From Apostichopus parvimensis (Eukaryota > Echinodermata > Holothuroidea > Aspidochirotida > Stichopodidae): a stretch of 21,086 nt of DNA. The notes below the pieces were generated by a model. It saw nothing but the letters and a program-made list of their open reading frames with translations, did no database searches and had not been told where the DNA came from. The stretch is taken from positions 12,685-33,770 of the forward strand of contig KN890072.1 in NCBI GenBank assembly GCA_000934455.1. The letters run 5' to 3'. This document shows positions 21,034-21,086 of the stretch, piece after piece. Made by a program: the position numbers and the translations under genes. Positions within the stretch are counted from its first letter, which is position 1; every line of letters begins with the position of its first letter.

Positions 21034-21086
21034 GACGGGATTAATTGTTCAGTTGGAAGAGGTCAGGGTTTGTAATCCTAAGGTCA
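21034..21086 (+). repeat. tRNA-Thr-like sequence, right copy, cut by window end
   Basis: Matches 5973-6025 almost exactly (one change seen in the A-box region, TTCAGTTGG for TTTAGTTGG). The T-arm half lies outside the window. Confidence 0.48.

Larger units (their letters stand above)
15442..21086. repeat. Right copy of the long tandem duplication
   Basis: Counterpart of 1-6025. The offset between copies falls from 15441 at the left end to 15061 at the right end, so this copy is about 380 bp shorter overall; the largest single contributor is a block of about 263 bp present only in the left copy (106-370). It contains exon 1 of the complete gene and its upstream region. The repeat still matches when the window ends. 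Confidence 0.95.

Overview
The window looks like AT-rich invertebrate deuterostome nuclear DNA. An echinoderm, perhaps a sea cucumber, is my best guess from the secreted fibrinogen-domain proteins; this is inference, not proof. The coding content is split by GT-AG introns, short open frames dominate, and tRNA-like (SINE-type) sequences and old tandem duplications fill the spacers. No bacterial-type operons, rRNA or CRISPR arrays are visible.

The centre holds one apparently complete gene on the minus strand. It has eight exons between 16201 (start) and 7115 (stop), with all seven introns GT-AG and every junction phase-compatible. The predicted product is a secreted protein of about 534 residues: signal peptide, an N-terminal fibrinogen-related domain (FReD-1) that lacks its C-terminal third, a ten-cysteine TIL domain, a short VWC/TILa-like and EGF-like cysteine module, then a second, complete FReD with the calcium-site motif DRDND. 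Exons 5-7 form a cassette that is phase 1 at both ends. Skipping it would give a simple secreted single-FReD protein of about 270 residues.

Positions 1-6025 and 15442-21086 are two copies of the same segment in the same orientation (period about 15.4 kb at the left end, about 15.1 kb at the right end after indels). Each carries a first exon encoding a nearly identical signal peptide (943-1032 and 16112-16201). The window is therefore slightly more than one unit of a tandem array of FReD genes. The left first exon belongs to a further paralog that continues beyond position 1, and another paralog should end roughly 1.1 kb beyond the right edge.

The spacers contain a tRNA-derived SINE-like element with A and B boxes and three strong stem-loops (2769-3005 and 17829-18067), a second tRNA-Thr-like sequence (5973-6041 and 21034-21086), unusually well conserved blocks, and, in intron 1 of the complete gene, a separate 560-bp local duplication. 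Products such as this are usually secreted pattern-recognition lectins or plasma-type proteins, so a rapidly duplicating innate-immunity locus is a reasonable but unproven reading.
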